Assembly (NCBI GenBank): GCA_046541415.1
Contig: JBKHDI010000003.1
Location: 46,367-110,366 of the forward strand
Direction of reading: 5' to 3'
From: CAZOVB01 sp046541415
Lineage (GTDB): Bacteria > Planctomycetota > Phycisphaerae > SM23-33
Length of the DNA: 64,000 nucleotides
Shown here: one piece after another, positions 36,571 to 45,742 of the stretch
Position numbering within the stretch: position 1 is the first letter of the stretch
How the letters are laid out: every line of letters begins with the position of its first letter
Made by a program: the position numbers and the translations under genes
Notes under the pieces: model-generated
What the model was told of the DNA's origin: nothing
The model's database searches: none
What the model saw: only the letters and a program-made list of their open reading frames with translations

Positions 36571-36606
36571 AGGCCCGGCCGGGGCGTTGAAGTCCCGGCC
36601 GGGCCT
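36571..36606 (-). terminator. Strong hairpin after pyruvate phosphate dikinase
   Basis: A perfect 13-bp stem, AGGCCCGGCCGGG (36571-36583) with CCCGGCCGGGCCT (36594-36606), lies 30 nt past the stop of the minus-strand ppdK gene and upstream of tyrS. The minus-strand tail is TTCTGC, a weak T-tract, so termination is likely but efficiency is unknown. Confidence 0.55.
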
Positions 36607-36635
36607 GTCTGACTATCGGCTGCAAGCAGCGAAGA

Positions 36636-39341
36636 TTACTTCTTCGACTTCTTGGCCTTCTTGGTCTTCTTGGCGGCCTTCTTTTTGGTCGCCTTCTTGG
36701 CGCTGGCCTTCTTCGTGCCGTTCTTGATGGCGGCCTGTGCGGCGGCCAGTCGTGCGATGGGCACGCGGTAGGGCGAGCAGGAGACGTAGTCCAGGCCGAC
36801 GCGGTGACAGAATTCGATGCTCGACGGGTCGCCACCGTGTTCGCCGCAGATGCCCAGCTTGATGTCCGGGCGGGCCTTGCGACCCTTTTCCACGGCGATC
36901 GAGACGAGCTGACCGACGCCTTCCTGGTCCAGGGAGGTGAACGGGTCGGCTTCGTAGATGCCCATGTCCACGTACTGGCTGAGGAATCGGCCGGCGTCGT
37001 CACGGCTGAAGCCGCAACCCATCTGCGTCAGGTCGTTGGTGCCGAAGGAGAAGAACTCGGCTTCTTCCGCAATTTCGTCGGCGGTCAGGGCGCCGCGGGG
37101 CACCTCGATCATCGTGCCGATCTTGAGGTAGGGCAGCTTCTTGCCCTTCTTCTTGGCGATTTCGGCGTAGACGTCTTCGACGATCTTCTTCTGGTTCGAC
37201 AGCTCTTTGACGTTGCCGACCAGCGGGATCATGATTTCGGGCTTGGCGCCCTTGACCTCGTAGGCCGCCTCGATGACCGCACGGGCCTGGGTGGCGGTGA
37301 TTTCCGGATAGTAGACGCCCAGGCGGCAGCCGCGGTGGCCGAGCATGGGGTTGAACTCGTGGAGGCTTTCGACCTTGTCCTTGATCTGCTTGGCCGAGAC
37401 GCCCATGGCCTTGGCCATGCCTTTCTGCCCGGCGGTATCGTGGGGTACGAACTCGTGCAGCGGCGGGTCGAGGAAGCGGATGGTCGCCGGGCGACCCTTC
37501 AACGCCTTGAAGATGCCCTTGAAGTCAGCCTTCTGGAGGGGCAGCAGTTCTTTGAGAGCGGCGCGACGACCTTCTTCGTCCTCGGCCAGGATCATCTTGC
37601 GCATCGAGACGATGCGGTCGCCTTCGAAGAACATGTGCTCGGTCCGGGTCAGGCCGATGCCCTCTGCCCCGAACTTGACGCCCACGGCGGTGTCGTTGGG
37701 GGTGTCGGCATTGGTGCGGACGCCGAGGGTCCGGTACTTGTCGGCGAGCTTCATGATCTGGCCGAACGGACCGGTGAGCTTCGGATCGACGGTATCGACC
37801 TTGCCTTCGTAGACCGTTCCCTTCGAGCCGTTGAGGCTGATCCAGTCGCCCTGCTTGATCTTCGTGCCATTGGCCACGAAGGTCTTGGACTTGTAATCGA
37901 TGACGACCTGGTCGCAGCCGGCGACGCAGCAGGTGCCCATGCCTCTGGCGACGACGGCTGCGTGGCTGGTCATCCCGCCACGGCTGGTCAGGATGCCCTT
38001 GGCCACGTGCATGCCGCCGATGTCCTCGGGGCTGGTTTCGATACGGACGAGGATGACTTCCTTGCCTTCTTCGGCCCAGGCTTCGGCCTCATCGGCGGTG
38101 AAGACGACCTGGCCGGTCGCGGCGCCGGGGCTGGCGGGCAGGCCCTTGGCGAGGGTCTTGGCCTTTTCCTCGGCGGCAGAATCGAACGTCGGGTGCAGCA
38201 GCTGGTCCAGCTGGCCCGGCTCGACGCGGCAGACGGCCTCTTCCTCGGTGATCAGACCTTCCTTGAACATGTCCACGGCGACCTTGACGGCCGCGGCGGC
38301 AGTCCGCTTGCCCGTGCGGGTCTGGAGCATGAACAGTTCGCCCTGCTCCATGGTGAACTCGATGTCCTGCATGTCGCGGTAGTGCTCTTCGAGCTTCTGG
38401 CGGATCTTGACCAGTTCGTTGTACACGCCGCGGTTGACTTTGGCCAGATGGCTGATCGGCTGAGGAGTACGAATGCCCGCGACCACGTCTTCGCCCTGGG
38501 CGTTCATCAAATACTCGCCGTAGAACTTGTTCTTGCCCGTCGACGGATCGCGGGTGAAGGCAACGCCGGTACCCGACTCGTCGCCCATGTTGCCGAAGAC
38601 CATCGTCTGTACATTGACGGCCGTGCCGATCAGGCCGCGGATGTCGTTGATCTGGCGGTAGCGGATGGCGCGGGGATTGTTCCACGAGCCGAAGACCGCG
38701 TCGATCGAGGCCTGCAACTGCTTGCGGGCATCCTGGGGGAAGGTCTTCTTGTTCTTCTTGTAGACACTCTTGTAGGCTTCGACGACGTCTTTGAGACCTT
38801 CGATGTCCAGATCGGTGTCCAGATCGGCCTTGTGCTTCTTCTTGACGTCTTCCAGGGCTTCCTCGAAATAGTGGTGTTCCATACCCAGCACGACGTCACC
38901 GAACATCTGCATGAAGCGGCGATAGGCGTCCCAGACGAACCGCTCGTTGCCGGTCAGTTCGATCATCGACTGGAGAGTCTCGTCGTTCAGACCCAGGTTC
39001 AAAACCGTGTCCATCATGCCGGGCATGGAGACGGCCGCACCGGAACGGACCGAGACCAGCAGCGGGTTCTTACCCTTGCCGAAGGTCTTGCCGGTGAACT
39101 TCTCGAGCTTCTTGATGTTCTCGTCGATCTCCTTGTCGAGCCCCGCGGGATACTTCTTGCCCAGTTCGTAGAACTCGGCGCAGGTCTCGGTGGTGATCGT
39201 AAAGCCCGGGGGCACGGGCAGACCCAGCGAGCTCATCTCGGCCAGGTTCGCGCCCTTGCCGCCGAGCAGCTGTTTCATCGATGCCTTTCCTTCGGACTTG
39301 CCGCCGCCGAAGAAATAAACGTGCTTCTTCTTCTTAGCCAT
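36636..39341 (-). CDS. ppdK: Pyruvate, phosphate dikinase with lysine-rich C-terminal tail
   Basis: PPDK interconverts pyruvate plus ATP plus phosphate with PEP plus AMP plus pyrophosphate, working as a reversible step of glycolysis. The 901-residue protein starts at ATG 39341 (GGAG upstream); a Met at 39359 is possible. Domains: ATP-grasp (1-340, LLGGKGANLAEMSSLGLPVPPGF), the swivelling His domain with GGMTSHAAVVARGMG holding the phosphorylated His, and the PEP/pyruvate barrel with PLVGN and GTNDLTQMGCGFSRDDAGRF. The chain then ends in about 28 residues of which 15 are Lys and most others Ala, Thr or Ser; PPDKs normally end before this. The tail resembles histone H1-type basic extensions. 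A hairpin follows the gene. Confidence 0.95.
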   Translation of the reverse strand: MAKKKKHVYFFGGGKSEGKASMKQLLGGKGANLAEMSSLGLPVPPGFTITTETCAEFYELGKKYPAGLDKEIDENIKKLEKFTGKTFGKGKNPLLVSVRSGAAVSMPGMMDTVLNLGLNDETLQSMIELTGNERFVWDAYRRFMQMFGDVVLGMEHHYFEEALEDVKKKHKADLDTDLDIEGLKDVVEAYKSVYKKNKKTFPQDARKQLQASIDAVFGSWNNPRAIRYRQINDIRGLIGTAVNVQTMVFGNMGDESGTGVAFTRDPSTGKNKFYGEYLMNAQGEDVVAGIRTPQPISHLAKVNRGVYNELVKIRQKLEEHYRDMQDIEFTMEQGELFMLQTRTGKRTAAAAVKVAVDMFKEGLITEEEAVCRVEPGQLDQLLHPTFDSAAEEKAKTLAKGLPASPGAATGQVVFTADEAEAWAEEGKEVILVRIETSPEDIGGMHVAKGILTSRGGMTSHAAVVARGMGTCCVAGCDQVVIDYKSKTFVANGTKIKQGDWISLNGSKGTVYEGKVDTVDPKLTGPFGQIMKLADKYRTLGVRTNADTPNDTAVGVKFGAEGIGLTRTEHMFFEGDRIVSMRKMILAEDEEGRRAALKELLPLQKADFKGIFKALKGRPATIRFLDPPLHEFVPHDTAGQKGMAKAMGVSAKQIKDKVESLHEFNPMLGHRGCRLGVYYPEITATQARAVIEAAYEVKGAKPEIMIPLVGNVKELSNQKKIVEDVYAEIAKKKGKKLPYLKIGTMIEVPRGALTADEIAEEAEFFSFGTNDLTQMGCGFSRDDAGRFLSQYVDMGIYEADPFTSLDQEGVGQLVSIAVEKGRKARPDIKLGICGEHGGDPSSIEFCHRVGLDYVSCSPYRVPIARLAAAQAAIKNGTKKASAKKATKKKAAKKTKKAKKSKK

Positions 39342-39572
39342 GAATCGCTTCTCCGTCATTTGGTGGTTGCGTCGGATTCCGCACCGGTGAGTATCTCGCA
39401 GGTCGCGAAAGGTTCTTTCGCATGGTAGGCGGGAATGCTGACAACGAGACTGACAGGCCCAGCCAGTCCATCTGGCGGGACAGTCGTTGCGAAGTGTAGG
39501 CGGAAACGACAATACTGTCAATGCTTTTGGCTCGAATGCATGCAAAATCGCTTACACGCTTCCCGCCGGCCT

Positions 39573-40862
39573 CTACGTTTCGGGTTCGTTCGGCTCGTTC
39601 GGCACGGCCTTGGCCTGGACAGACTCCACCCGGCGCGCCTCGACCCGCCCGGTCGCGGGCTTGTCCTCGACCAGCCGGGCCGTCACCGTCGGCGGGGCCG
39701 CCAGGGCCTCACCGAACGGGACGCGGGTTTCCAGCACGTCGGCCAACTGGTCGCACCGCTGGTCCAGCGCGTCGCACAAGGGCGAGGCGACGAACTGCTT
39801 GGTCGACTCCTGGCTGGATCGCAGCAGAGGCAGGATAAAGTCCGCACCGACGACCATCATCAGCAGGACCGAGCCGATGGTGGAAATCGCGAAGGCGATC
39901 ACGTCGCCGGCAGAGAGCGTCATGAAACCCCAGATCAGCAGCAGCAGGAAGCCCAGTGCTGCAATCGCAAAGGCGATCCGCCTCGGCCAGACCACTGCCG
40001 CGGCGACGTCCTCGGGCCTGCAGGGGCGCACCAGCGCCCGGGCGCGGACCACGAAGACCAGCGGCGAGAGCATCAGGCAGATCATCCCGAGTATCAGCAG
40101 GGCGCTGCCCTGGAGCTGGTTGATCACCGCCAGGAGGATCAGCAAAAGCATGCTGAACAGCGGCGCCAGCAGCACGGCCGTCCAGCCGGGGCCTCGGGCC
40201 TCGGGCAGCAACGTCTTGAGCGTCATCGATGATCGGATGATGCCCGGCATCAGCGCCAGCCACCGCGGGCCCACCTTGGCCAGGACGAACCCCGCAATGC
40301 CCAGGCGAAAGATCATGTTGCTCACTTCGGCCATCGCGGTGGTAATCGGGTCCTGGGCGCGGGACTGGATTTCCACCATCGAGGCAATCGGGATCACGTA
40401 GAGCACCAGCGGGGCCAGGAACATGACCAGCCAGCCGATCCGCGCCAGCAGGCGCGACAGGCGCACGCGAGGCCAGAGCGGGGCGGCGACGCAGACCGTC
40501 AGCGCCCCGATCAGCACGAACACGGCCGAGGTGATCTGGAAGCCGTCGATGACGCCAGGGTCGCCTTCGACCCGGAAGGCCTGTTTGAGCTGAGGATTTT
40601 CCAGCAGTTCGCTGCCGGCGATCAGGTCGATCGTCGCCAGCGACCAGATGGCCCCGAACAGCACGCAGGCGGCGGCGAGATACAGCAGGCTCGATCGCCA
40701 GGCCGCGTACGTCTGGGCCAGCGGGTTGACGATGCCCTGCTTCTCCAGCCGCCCGCGTTCCCAGTCGGTAGGGCGCTCCAGGCGGAAATCGCTGGTGGCC
40801 ACGCGGCGGAAAAAGGCCACGACCTGCCGGCCCGGATCGAGTCTGCCTGTCTGATCGGTCAT
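39573..40862 (-). CDS. Unrecognised polytopic membrane protein, 429 residues
   Basis: The ATG at 40862 has GGGAG in place; an upstream opening to 40964 does not. A soluble N-terminus (about 1-58, charged) leads to roughly eight hydrophobic segments, including SSLLYLAAACVLFGAIW, ITSAVFVLIGALTVCVA, LARIGWLVMFLAPLVLYV, GWTAVLLAPLFSMLLLIL and IAFAISTIGSVLLMMVV. The last 80 residues are again soluble and charged. I recognise no family and see no transport motif. It lies upstream of ppdK (231-nt gap) and just downstream of the two zinc-ribbon membrane proteins on the same strand. Confidence 0.75.
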   Translation of the reverse strand: MTDQTGRLDPGRQVVAFFRRVATSDFRLERPTDWERGRLEKQGIVNPLAQTYAAWRSSLLYLAAACVLFGAIWSLATIDLIAGSELLENPQLKQAFRVEGDPGVIDGFQITSAVFVLIGALTVCVAAPLWPRVRLSRLLARIGWLVMFLAPLVLYVIPIASMVEIQSRAQDPITTAMAEVSNMIFRLGIAGFVLAKVGPRWLALMPGIIRSSMTLKTLLPEARGPGWTAVLLAPLFSMLLLILLAVINQLQGSALLILGMICLMLSPLVFVVRARALVRPCRPEDVAAAVVWPRRIAFAIAALGFLLLLIWGFMTLSAGDVIAFAISTIGSVLLMMVVGADFILPLLRSSQESTKQFVASPLCDALDQRCDQLADVLETRVPFGEALAAPPTVTARLVEDKPATGRVEARRVESVQAKAVPNEPNEPET

Positions 40863-40908
40863 CTCGGTTCTCCCTGCAATGTGAATACAGCCCTGTCTGG
40901 ACATGATA

Positions 40909-40949
40909 GGAGGCATGGCCGGCCCTTCGGCGGGCTTGACCATGCCTCC
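40909..40949 (-). terminator. Hairpin after the 290-residue zinc-ribbon protein
   Basis: GGAGGCATGG (40909-40918) pairs perfectly with CCATGCCTCC (40940-40949), and the loop can form an inner GCCC/GGGC stem. It lies 36 nt past the end of the minus-strand gene at 40986. There is no T-tract, so it is terminator-like only. Confidence 0.45.
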
Positions 40950-40985
40950 CGGCAGTATCTTCACACTAAATATAGGCGCCGTCGG

Positions 40986-41858
40986 TCAGCTCTTGGAACC
41001 CTTGATGAATCCCAACAGGCTGAAAACCCCCTCCAGGCCGGCCCCGACCATCACGCCGATGGCACCGAACATCGCCACGAACGTCCCGAAGCTCACGCCG
41101 GCATAGAGATCGATGAACTTTTCGCCTTCGTTATCGCCGGGTGTGCCGAACCAGACTGTCAGTGTCAGGATCAGAACTACAAAGGCCAGCAAAGCCGCTG
41201 GGAGTAAAAGGGCAAAACCGACCCGCCTGGCCGATGGTATCAGAATGGTCAGCCCGACGAGAACCAGGATCTCCAGCGCGAAAATGAACGTCACAATGCC
41301 GCGCGTCAGATCCCAGCCAAACGCCGACCAGGAGTAGTCAACGCTTTCATTGGCGTTGACCTTCCCCTGGGCCTTGCCCATCTCCTGGGCCTCTTCCAGA
41401 CCGGCTACAGAGAAAACCCAGTTGGCATCGGCCTTGTCGTCATCACTGGCATCTCCATCGAACACTTTCTGGTACTCGCTTCTGGCGTTCGAGACATCCC
41501 CCGCGTCGACTTTGTCGAATTCAAGCCCCATGCCCCACCAGGGCAGGAAGAAGCTCAGGAATAGCAGGATTCCACCGGCGGCGGCGACGATTTTCATCAG
41601 GCTGAATCCGCCGAGCTGCATGGTGGTCGCCTTGCCGTAGAACTCGTTGGCCTTGGCCTTGGCGCCCGCGGACTTGTCCCGGGCCGGGGCGTTGTCCCCT
41701 GCCGGGGCCGCCGGCGGGGCCACGCCCTCAGCCGGCTTGGTCTGGACAGGGCCGGCGACGACAAACGTTTCCTGGCAGGACGGGCAGGTGGTTTCCTTGC
41801 CGGCTGCGTCGTCCGGTACGTCCAGTTGCGATTGGCACTTCGGACAGTTGATCTGCAT
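40986..41858 (-). CDS. Zinc-ribbon membrane protein with FLPWW motif (paralogue 1)
   Basis: The 290-residue protein starts with a small zinc ribbon (INCPKCQSQLDVPDDAAGKETTCPSC, four Cys in CPxC pairs) similar to the MJ0042-type ribbon found in many secreted or anchored bacterial proteins. An Ala/Pro-rich linker (about 38-75) precedes a first membrane segment, GGILLFLSFFLPWWGMGLEF. A polar loop of about 80 residues follows, then three more membrane segments (about 185-280: FIFALEILVLVGL, VGFALLLPAALLAFVVLILTL and a last Gly-rich helix). It shares this layout with the gene 67 nt upstream. The function is unknown. The ATG is at 41858, and the ribbon begins four residues later. Confidence 0.8.
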   Translation of the reverse strand: MQINCPKCQSQLDVPDDAAGKETTCPSCQETFVVAGPVQTKPAEGVAPPAAPAGDNAPARDKSAGAKAKANEFYGKATTMQLGGFSLMKIVAAAGGILLFLSFFLPWWGMGLEFDKVDAGDVSNARSEYQKVFDGDASDDDKADANWVFSVAGLEEAQEMGKAQGKVNANESVDYSWSAFGWDLTRGIVTFIFALEILVLVGLTILIPSARRVGFALLLPAALLAFVVLILTLTVWFGTPGDNEGEKFIDLYAGVSFGTFVAMFGAIGVMVGAGLEGVFSLLGFIKGSKS

Positions 41859-41925
41859 GACGGGATCCTTTCATTGTTCCTGTCTGGTCCAGGCCGGTAC
41901 CCCGCCGGCCGAAGCGTCTTGGTGT

Positions 41926-42924
41926 CTATCTTCTGCCTGCAAGCAGGCTCACTGCCACGTCAATGCCGGCCAGAATCGCCAGCAGCCCCCCGCCGGCCAG
42001 GGTCAGCCACGCCCCTTCCCGCAGGGTCTGGCTGGCGTGGAGGTACTTGCCGTCGAAATCCGCCGTGTCGGCCGCAAGTACGAACGTCAGCGCCAGCACG
42101 CCGATGGCTATGCCCATCGCCGCAGCCGGGGCAGAGATGGCCCATCCAAACCGGCGGACCGCCGGGACGAACATCGCCACGGCCAGCAACACCGCAGCCA
42201 GGGCAGCCAGGATCAGCGAGATGATCCCGCGGACGAACGACCAGCCATGGAAGGTCTCGCCGACCTCCACCTCACCCGATGGATCGGTACTCTCGATCTG
42301 GGACATCAACTCCTTCTCCAGATCCTTCTGGAGTTCCTTTTCGTCAACCAGTCCGTCGCTGAAATCGCTGTCGATTTCCTTCCCGGCCTTTTCCATGTCG
42401 GCCTTGATTTCCAGGCCGATCCGCTGGTCGGCCTGCTGGAAGGTCTGAACGTCCGCCTGGAACTTCTGGGCTTCCTGCCAGTCGGCCTGCTGGCCCTGCC
42501 GCTGAAGCTCCTCGTTCTTGCGCTTGAGTCTTCCCGCCTCGGCCAGGTGAGATTCCATCCCCTCCAGCGAGAACGTGAAACTCCACCAGGGCAGGAAGAA
42601 CGCTGCGATTACCAGCACGGCCGCCCCGAACGCCTGGTACCGCCAGATGCCGTACTGCCTGATCTTCTCGGCCGCAGAAGCTTGGCGCGGGGTCGATTGC
42701 GGGATAGCCACGGGGCTCGGATCGGCCGGAGGAGCAGGAGGCGCGGGTTTCGGATCGGCCTGGACCGGAGAGGCCTGAACAGACGGAACCGCCTGGACAG
42801 CCTCGACGGTTTCCGGAGCCTGGATCATGAATGTATGACTGCAGGACGGGCAGGTGGTCTGTTTGCCGGCTGCGTCGTCGGGCACTTCCATCTTCGATGC
42901 ACACTGCGGGCAGGGAACTATCAT
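41926..42924 (-). CDS. Zinc-ribbon membrane protein with FLPWW motif (paralogue 2)
   Basis: The ATG at 42924 is preceded by GGAG and followed at once by the ribbon (VPCPQCASKMEVPDDAAGKQTTCPSC); a longer reading from 42975 is less likely. The 332 residues repeat the layout of the downstream gene: ribbon, Pro/Ala linker (about 35-85), membrane segment VLVIAAFFLPWWSFTFSLEG, a long charged, Gln-rich loop (about 125-230) that looks helical, and four or so membrane segments at the end. The two proteins share ribbon and FLPWW segments but little elsewhere. An adjacent duplication is the simplest explanation. No function is known to me. Confidence 0.8.
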   Translation of the reverse strand: MIVPCPQCASKMEVPDDAAGKQTTCPSCSHTFMIQAPETVEAVQAVPSVQASPVQADPKPAPPAPPADPSPVAIPQSTPRQASAAEKIRQYGIWRYQAFGAAVLVIAAFFLPWWSFTFSLEGMESHLAEAGRLKRKNEELQRQGQQADWQEAQKFQADVQTFQQADQRIGLEIKADMEKAGKEIDSDFSDGLVDEKELQKDLEKELMSQIESTDPSGEVEVGETFHGWSFVRGIISLILAALAAVLLAVAMFVPAVRRFGWAISAPAAAMGIAIGVLALTFVLAADTADFDGKYLHASQTLREGAWLTLAGGGLLAILAGIDVAVSLLAGRR

Positions 42925-43091
42925 GGGTTTTCTCCTTCCCTGTGATTCCACTTCAGGTCCCGATGACCTGTACAACCAGTGTAGGCCTGCAGCCGAGCGG
43001 GCGCAGAGGTCTTCGAAACACCGGGACTTATATCGACAGCAGGAGTGGGGCTTGTGCAGCGGAATTTCCAGCCCCTGCCAGGAAATGCGCG

Positions 43092-44309
43092 TCAGTCGAC
43101 CAGTCTGCGCCGCACGCGTCGGCCCAGCAGGCAGGTGATCTCGTAGGGGATGGTCCCGGCCAGGCGGGCCAGGTTGGCCACGCTGTTGGGCCCGGCCGGG
43201 TCGTTGGAGATGATCTCGACGCTGTCGCCGATGCGGGCCTCGGGGATCTCGGTCAGATCGATAACGGTCTGGTCCATGCTGATCCGCCCACGCACCGGGG
43301 CCATCTTGCCGCAGACCTGCATCGCCGCGCGGTTGGACAAACAGCGGATGTAGCCGTCGCCGTAGCCGATGGGCACCAGCCCGACGCGGCTGTCACGCTG
43401 GAATTCGTAGGTCTGACCATACCCGCACCGCTGGCCGGCCGGGACGTCCTTGATCTGCATCAGCCGGGCCGTCAGACGCAACGCCGGCACGAGCCCCAGG
43501 CGGTGGTGCATCTGGTCGGAGGGACTGTAGCCGTAAATCGCGATCCCGGGGCGGACCATATCCAGGTGGGCCTCGGGCAGGTCGATCGTCGCAGCCGAGT
43601 TGGCCGCGTGCAGCGTAAGCCCCGCCCGGTCGACACCGCAGGCCGCCACCGTATCCCCAAACCGCTGAAGCTGCCGGCGGGCAAAGCCTTTGTCCGCCTC
43701 GTCGGCAGTGGCCAGGTGGGTGTACAGGCCGGTGAGCTTGATCCGCTTCTGCCGGGCGATCTCGTCGAGGATCGGCCCGACCTTCTCGAAGCGGACGCCC
43801 GAGCGCGTCATGCCCGTATCGATCATCAGGTGCACCTCGGCGGTCCTGCCGACAATCTCTGCCGCCCGGGCGATCGGGCCCGGTTCCCAGTCGGCCGCGA
43901 CCGTCAACGTCACCCGCCGGGCGATCAGCTCGCTTAAAACCCCCACCAGCTCGTGGGCGTCGGCGAACGCACAGGCCGAGAAGAACATCAGCATCGGCCC
44001 CTCGTATCCGAGTTTACGGAGCGTCAGGGCCTCTTCGGGCGTGGCCACGGCCAGGCAGTCCGACCCGGCGGCGATCAGCGGCAGCAGCTGCTGCTGACCG
44101 TGCCCGTAGCAGTTGGCCTTGACCACCGCACACAGGCCCGTCCCTGCCGGCAGCTGACGGCGCAGCAACCCGAGGTTGGTCTGCACGGCCGAGGCGGAGA
44201 CCTCCGCGGTCAGGTACCCTTCGGCGCCGAGTCGGGCGGGGCTTTCGATCCGCAGGGTCTGACGGGTCGCAGTCGGTTCGGGGGCTTGTTTGCTGGGGTT
44301 CGCTTCCAT
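43092..44309 (-). CDS. alr: Alanine racemase
   Basis: Alr makes D-alanine for peptidoglycan, using PLP. The 405 residues have a N-terminal extension of about 25 residues (rich in Thr, Pro, Glu) before the usual fold. PLP-binding Lys64 lies in AVVKANCYGHG (the canonical motif is AVVKANAYGHG). The catalytic Tyr of the other subunit is in CGYGQTYEF near 297. PVRGRISMDQTVIDLT and IGYGDGYIR match the C-terminal beta domain. A start nearer residue 26 is possible, but ATG 44309 gives a continuous frame. It is divergent from asd. Together with bamA and lpx genes it shows a Gram-negative wall. Confidence 0.93.
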   Translation of the reverse strand: MEANPSKQAPEPTATRQTLRIESPARLGAEGYLTAEVSASAVQTNLGLLRRQLPAGTGLCAVVKANCYGHGQQQLLPLIAAGSDCLAVATPEEALTLRKLGYEGPMLMFFSACAFADAHELVGVLSELIARRVTLTVAADWEPGPIARAAEIVGRTAEVHLMIDTGMTRSGVRFEKVGPILDEIARQKRIKLTGLYTHLATADEADKGFARRQLQRFGDTVAACGVDRAGLTLHAANSAATIDLPEAHLDMVRPGIAIYGYSPSDQMHHRLGLVPALRLTARLMQIKDVPAGQRCGYGQTYEFQRDSRVGLVPIGYGDGYIRCLSNRAAMQVCGKMAPVRGRISMDQTVIDLTEIPEARIGDSVEIISNDPAGPNSVANLARLAGTIPYEITCLLGRRVRRRLVD

Positions 44310-44396
44310 GTTCCTTCTTCGCCGGCCGATGGGGCCGAGACGCGTCCATTATAGGGCATATCGTCAGATCCGGGCCCGCCAAACCAGCCTTTTGCT

Positions 44397-44424
44397 TTGC
44401 CAAACGCCCCCGGATCGTTAAAAT
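44397..44424 (+). promoter_or_regulatory. Predicted promoter of asd
   Basis: TTGCCA (44397-44402, 5 of 6) and TAAAAT (44419-44424, 5 of 6) are separated by 16 nt and lie 60 nt before the asd start, in the divergent alr-asd gap. Confidence 0.6.
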
Positions 44425-44484
44425 ACCCGGTTCTTGCTGTTTTCACGCCAACCACACGAAGTCCCAAGAGAAGGTATAGATCAC

Positions 44485-45483
44485 ATGAGTTGGAATGTGG
44501 CCATCATGGGCGCCACCGGCGCCGTCGGCGCGGAATTCCTTCGCCTGCTGGAGGAAAGAAACTTTCCGCTGAAGAACCTCAAGCTGCTGGCCTCGTCCCG
44601 CTCAGCCGGCAAGCAGCTGGAGTTCAAGGGCGAAAAGCTCACCGTCGAGGAGTTGACCGACAGCAGCTTCCAGGGCGTCGAGCTGGTGCTTTCCTCGGCC
44701 GGGGGGAGCATCTCCAAGAAGTTCGCCCCCGCCGCCGTCAAGGCCGGTGCCGTCGTCGTCGATAACACCTCCGCCTTCCGGATGGACCCCGAAGTGCCCC
44801 TGGTCATCCCCGAGGTCAACCCGGAAGACATCCACAAGCACAACGGCATCATCGCCAACCCCAACTGCTCGACGATCATCATGAACGTGCCCGTCTGGCC
44901 CCTGCACAAGGTCAACCCCCTCCGCCGCGTCGTGGTCAGCACGTACCAGGCCGCCAGCGGCGCCGGCGCCGCAGCCATGGCCGAACTGGAGGCCGGGGCC
45001 CGCGCCTTCCTCGATAAGCAGCCCTTTACGCCCAAGGCCCTGCCCCACCCGGCCGCGTTCAACGTCTTCTGCCACGACTCCGACGTCGGGCCCGACGGCT
45101 ATAACGTAGAGGAAACCAAGATGGTCCTCGAAACCCGCAAGATCTTCCACGCACCGCAGATCCGCGTAACCGCCACCTGCGTCCGCGTGCCCGTCCTGCG
45201 GGCCCACTCCGAGTCGATCAACCTCGAATTCACCGAGCCGATGCCCGAGGCGAAGGTCCGCGAAATCCTCGCCGCCGCCCCGGGAATCAAGATCGTCGAC
45301 GACCGCGAAAAGTCCTACTTCCCCATGCCCCTCGACGCCTCCGACACCGACCCCATCCTCGTCGGCCGCATCCGCCAAGACCTCTCCCAGGACGACCAGA
45401 AGGGCATCGACATGTGGGTCTCCGGCGACCAGATCCGCAAAGGCGCCGCCCTCAACGCCGTCCAGATCGCCGAAATGCTCTGA
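44485..45483 (+). CDS. asd: Aspartate-semialdehyde dehydrogenase Asd
   Basis: Asd reduces aspartyl phosphate to the semialdehyde for lysine, diaminopimelate, threonine and methionine synthesis. The 332 residues match the family. The N-terminal NADP-binding motif is IMGATGAVG (7-15), the catalytic Cys128 lies in ANPNCSTI, and the family motif VSTYQAASGAG follows. The C-terminal region holds the substrate-binding and dimer motifs TATCVRVPV and SGDQIRKGAALN. ATG 44485 has GAAGG upstream; a Met-less opening to 44434 is ignored. It has its own promoter and a downstream terminator, so it is probably monocistronic. Confidence 0.96.
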   Translation: MSWNVAIMGATGAVGAEFLRLLEERNFPLKNLKLLASSRSAGKQLEFKGEKLTVEELTDSSFQGVELVLSSAGGSISKKFAPAAVKAGAVVVDNTSAFRMDPEVPLVIPEVNPEDIHKHNGIIANPNCSTIIMNVPVWPLHKVNPLRRVVVSTYQAASGAGAAAMAELEAGARAFLDKQPFTPKALPHPAAFNVFCHDSDVGPDGYNVEETKMVLETRKIFHAPQIRVTATCVRVPVLRAHSESINLEFTEPMPEAKVREILAAAPGIKIVDDREKSYFPMPLDASDTDPILVGRIRQDLSQDDQKGIDMWVSGDQIRKGAALNAVQIAEML

Positions 45484-45506
45484 AAACGCCCCCGACACCA
45501 ACCCCC

Positions 45507-45545
45507 AAAGCGTCGCGGCAAACCCCACCCCGCGACGCTTTTGCT
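45507..45545 (+). terminator. Intrinsic terminator after asd
   Basis: AAAGCGTCGCGG (45507-45518) pairs with CCGCGACGCTTT (45530-45541) around a C-rich loop and is followed by TTTGCTTT. It begins 24 nt after the asd stop. Confidence 0.8.
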
Positions 45546-45742
45546 TTGCGCTGCACCGCAGCGCCGCTTGCGGCGACGCGGGACAGACTCAATCTTTCAC
45601 GAAGGAATTGCCGTCCATACCTCCGGGACCTCCGCAGGGACCAGAAATCGATCACCCGCCCCATCCGAAATTCTCTGCGCATCGCCTGCCCGCCCGGATA
45701 TACCCTCATTGTAGCAGACAACACCTAAACGAGGACCCCGCC

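Noticed and set aside
36804..39428. Open frame of 874 codons antisense to pyruvate phosphate dikinase
   Set aside because: The opposite strand carries an unmistakable PPDK; the antisense protein is Val/Leu/Asp/Gly-biased and has no motifs.
44425..44484. Lysine riboswitch in front of asd
   Set aside because: The leader is only about 60 nt, with none of the conserved five-helix elements.
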